Below are positions 12,656 through 13,557 of a stretch of 13,557 nucleotides of DNA, piece after piece. The DNA is from an uncultured Desulfuromonas sp. (GTDB lineage: Bacteria > Desulfobacterota > Desulfuromonadia > Desulfuromonadales > Trichloromonadaceae). Location of the stretch: the NCBI GenBank assembly GCA_937982495.1, contig CALJLX010000345.1:1-13557 (forward strand), written 5' to 3'. Position 1 is the first letter of the stretch. The number at the start of each line of letters is the position of its first letter. The translations under genes and the position numbers were made by a program. Under the pieces are notes generated by a model, which saw only the letters and a list, made by a program, of their open reading frames with translations, did not search any database and was not told the DNA's origin.

Positions 12656-13557
12656 ATGATTCGGATCGCCATTGTCGGCGCCAGCGGCTATACGGGAGTT
12701 GAACTCTACCGTTTGCTGGCCAATCATCCGCAGGTTGAACTCGCCTGCGTCACTTCCCGGCAGAATGCCGGCGAGCCCTTCGCCGAGGTTTTCCCTTCCC
12801 TGCGCGGCCGCACCGACCTGGTCTGCGATCCGGTCGATGTCGATATTGTCGCCGCCAAGGCCGATTTCGTCTTTACCGCGCTGCCCCATCAGACCGCCAT
12901 GGAATTCGTCCCCGGCCTGCTGGCGGCGGGGAAGAAGGTGGTCGATCTTTCCGCCGACTATCGGCTCAAGGATGCCGCTCTTTACGAGGCCTGGTATCAA
13001 CCCCACACCAGCCCGGAACTTCTCGCCGAGGCGGCCTACGGGCTGCCCGAACTCTATCGGGAGCGGATCCGGCCGGCGCGGCTGGTGGCCAATCCCGGCT
13101 GTTATCCGACCAGCGTCGCCCTGGCTTTGGCCCCGCTTTTGAAAGAGCGGCTGATCGATCCGGCGACCTTGATCATCGACAGCAAGTCGGGGGCCAGTGG
13201 CGCCGGGCGCGCCGCCAAGGTCGATACCCTCTTCTGTGAAGTGAACGAAGGATTCAAAGCCTACGGCGTCGGCAAGCATCGGCACACCCCGGAGATCGAG
13301 CAGACCCTGAGCGATCTCGCCGGGGTGCCGGTCGTGGTCAATTTCACCCCGCACCTGTTGCCGGTCAATCGCGGCATTCTTTCGACCTGTTACGCCAATC
13401 TCCGGGAGAAAACGGACACCGCCCGCCTGATCGAGCTTTTTGCCGCCCATTATCGCGACGAGCCCTTTGTCCGGGTGCAGCCCCAGGGGAGCCTGCCCAA
13501 TGTCGCCTGCGTGCGCGGCGGCAACCAGTGCGATCTCGGCGTTGTCGTCGATCCCCG
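12656..13557 (+). CDS. argC: N-acetyl-gamma-glutamyl-phosphate reductase, 3' end outside the window
   Basis: The first 300 residues of ArgC, which normally has about 345; the frame is open to the last base, so the gene is cut by the window edge and not broken. ArgC is a cytoplasmic enzyme of arginine synthesis: it reduces N-acetylglutamyl phosphate to N-acetylglutamate semialdehyde with NADPH. The N-terminal Rossmann motif is IVGASGYTGVELYRLL (6-21). The catalytic cysteine is C149 in ANPGCYPTS, followed by SKSGASGAG (176-184) and KHRHTPEIEQ (207-216), which holds the active-site histidine. The start at 12656 has GGAG six bases upstream. It follows rpsI in the same direction, an order I associate with Geobacter-like genomes. 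No separate promoter is evident after the hairpin, so it may depend on read-through. Confidence 0.97.
   Translation, partial: MIRIAIVGASGYTGVELYRLLANHPQVELACVTSRQNAGEPFAEVFPSLRGRTDLVCDPVDVDIVAAKADFVFTALPHQTAMEFVPGLLAAGKKVVDLSADYRLKDAALYEAWYQPHTSPELLAEAAYGLPELYRERIRPARLVANPGCYPTSVALALAPLLKERLIDPATLIIDSKSGASGAGRAAKVDTLFCEVNEGFKAYGVGKHRHTPEIEQTLSDLAGVPVVVNFTPHLLPVNRGILSTCYANLREKTDTARLIELFAAHYRDEPFVRVQPQGSLPNVACVRGGNQCDLGVVVDP

Overview
The window reads as chromosomal DNA of a GC-rich (roughly 60% by eye) Gram-negative bacterium. The order rplM-rpsI-argC, the abundance of PAS-type sensor kinases, and a periplasmic PhnD-like binding protein next to kinases all fit the Desulfuromonadales/Geobacter group of the former Deltaproteobacteria. 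This placement is an inference from gene order and style, not from a database search. No tRNA, rRNA, insertion sequence, CRISPR array or phage gene was seen.

Left part (42-6064, all on the minus strand; transcription runs from high to low coordinates). A candidate promoter near 6109-6136 leads into a tight signalling cluster. In order of transcription it encodes a receiver-PAS-histidine kinase (4577-6064), a secreted PhnD-like substrate-binding protein (3694-4551), a membrane sensor kinase with a periplasmic domain, HAMP and two PAS domains (1421-3676), and a single-domain Rcp1-type response regulator (987-1424). The regulator overlaps the kinase stop by four bases. An EamA/DMT-family exporter (42-941) follows after 45 bases. 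No ABC permease or ATPase accompanies the binding protein and no DNA-binding output domain accompanies the two receivers. The cluster therefore looks like a periplasmic-ligand sensing phosphorelay rather than an uptake system, and it is the best candidate here for an undescribed system.

Middle part (6185-9323, minus strand). A two-domain universal stress protein is followed 7 bases later by a CPA1/NhaP2-like cation/proton antiporter with TrkA/RCK regulatory domains. A TTCCGC-17-TATAGT promoter precedes the pair. A hairpin at 6141-6169 may end the transcript before the signalling operon.

Right part (9524-13557, plus strand). A membrane protein of the family labelled 'site-specific recombinase Gcr' (9524-11572) is transcribed divergently from the stress protein gene. 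A strong TTGACA-17-TATTTT promoter and a short leader with a stem-loop come next, then rplM and rpsI (ribosomal proteins L13 and S9). A perfect 14-bp hairpin separates these from argC (arginine biosynthesis), which runs off the end of the window.
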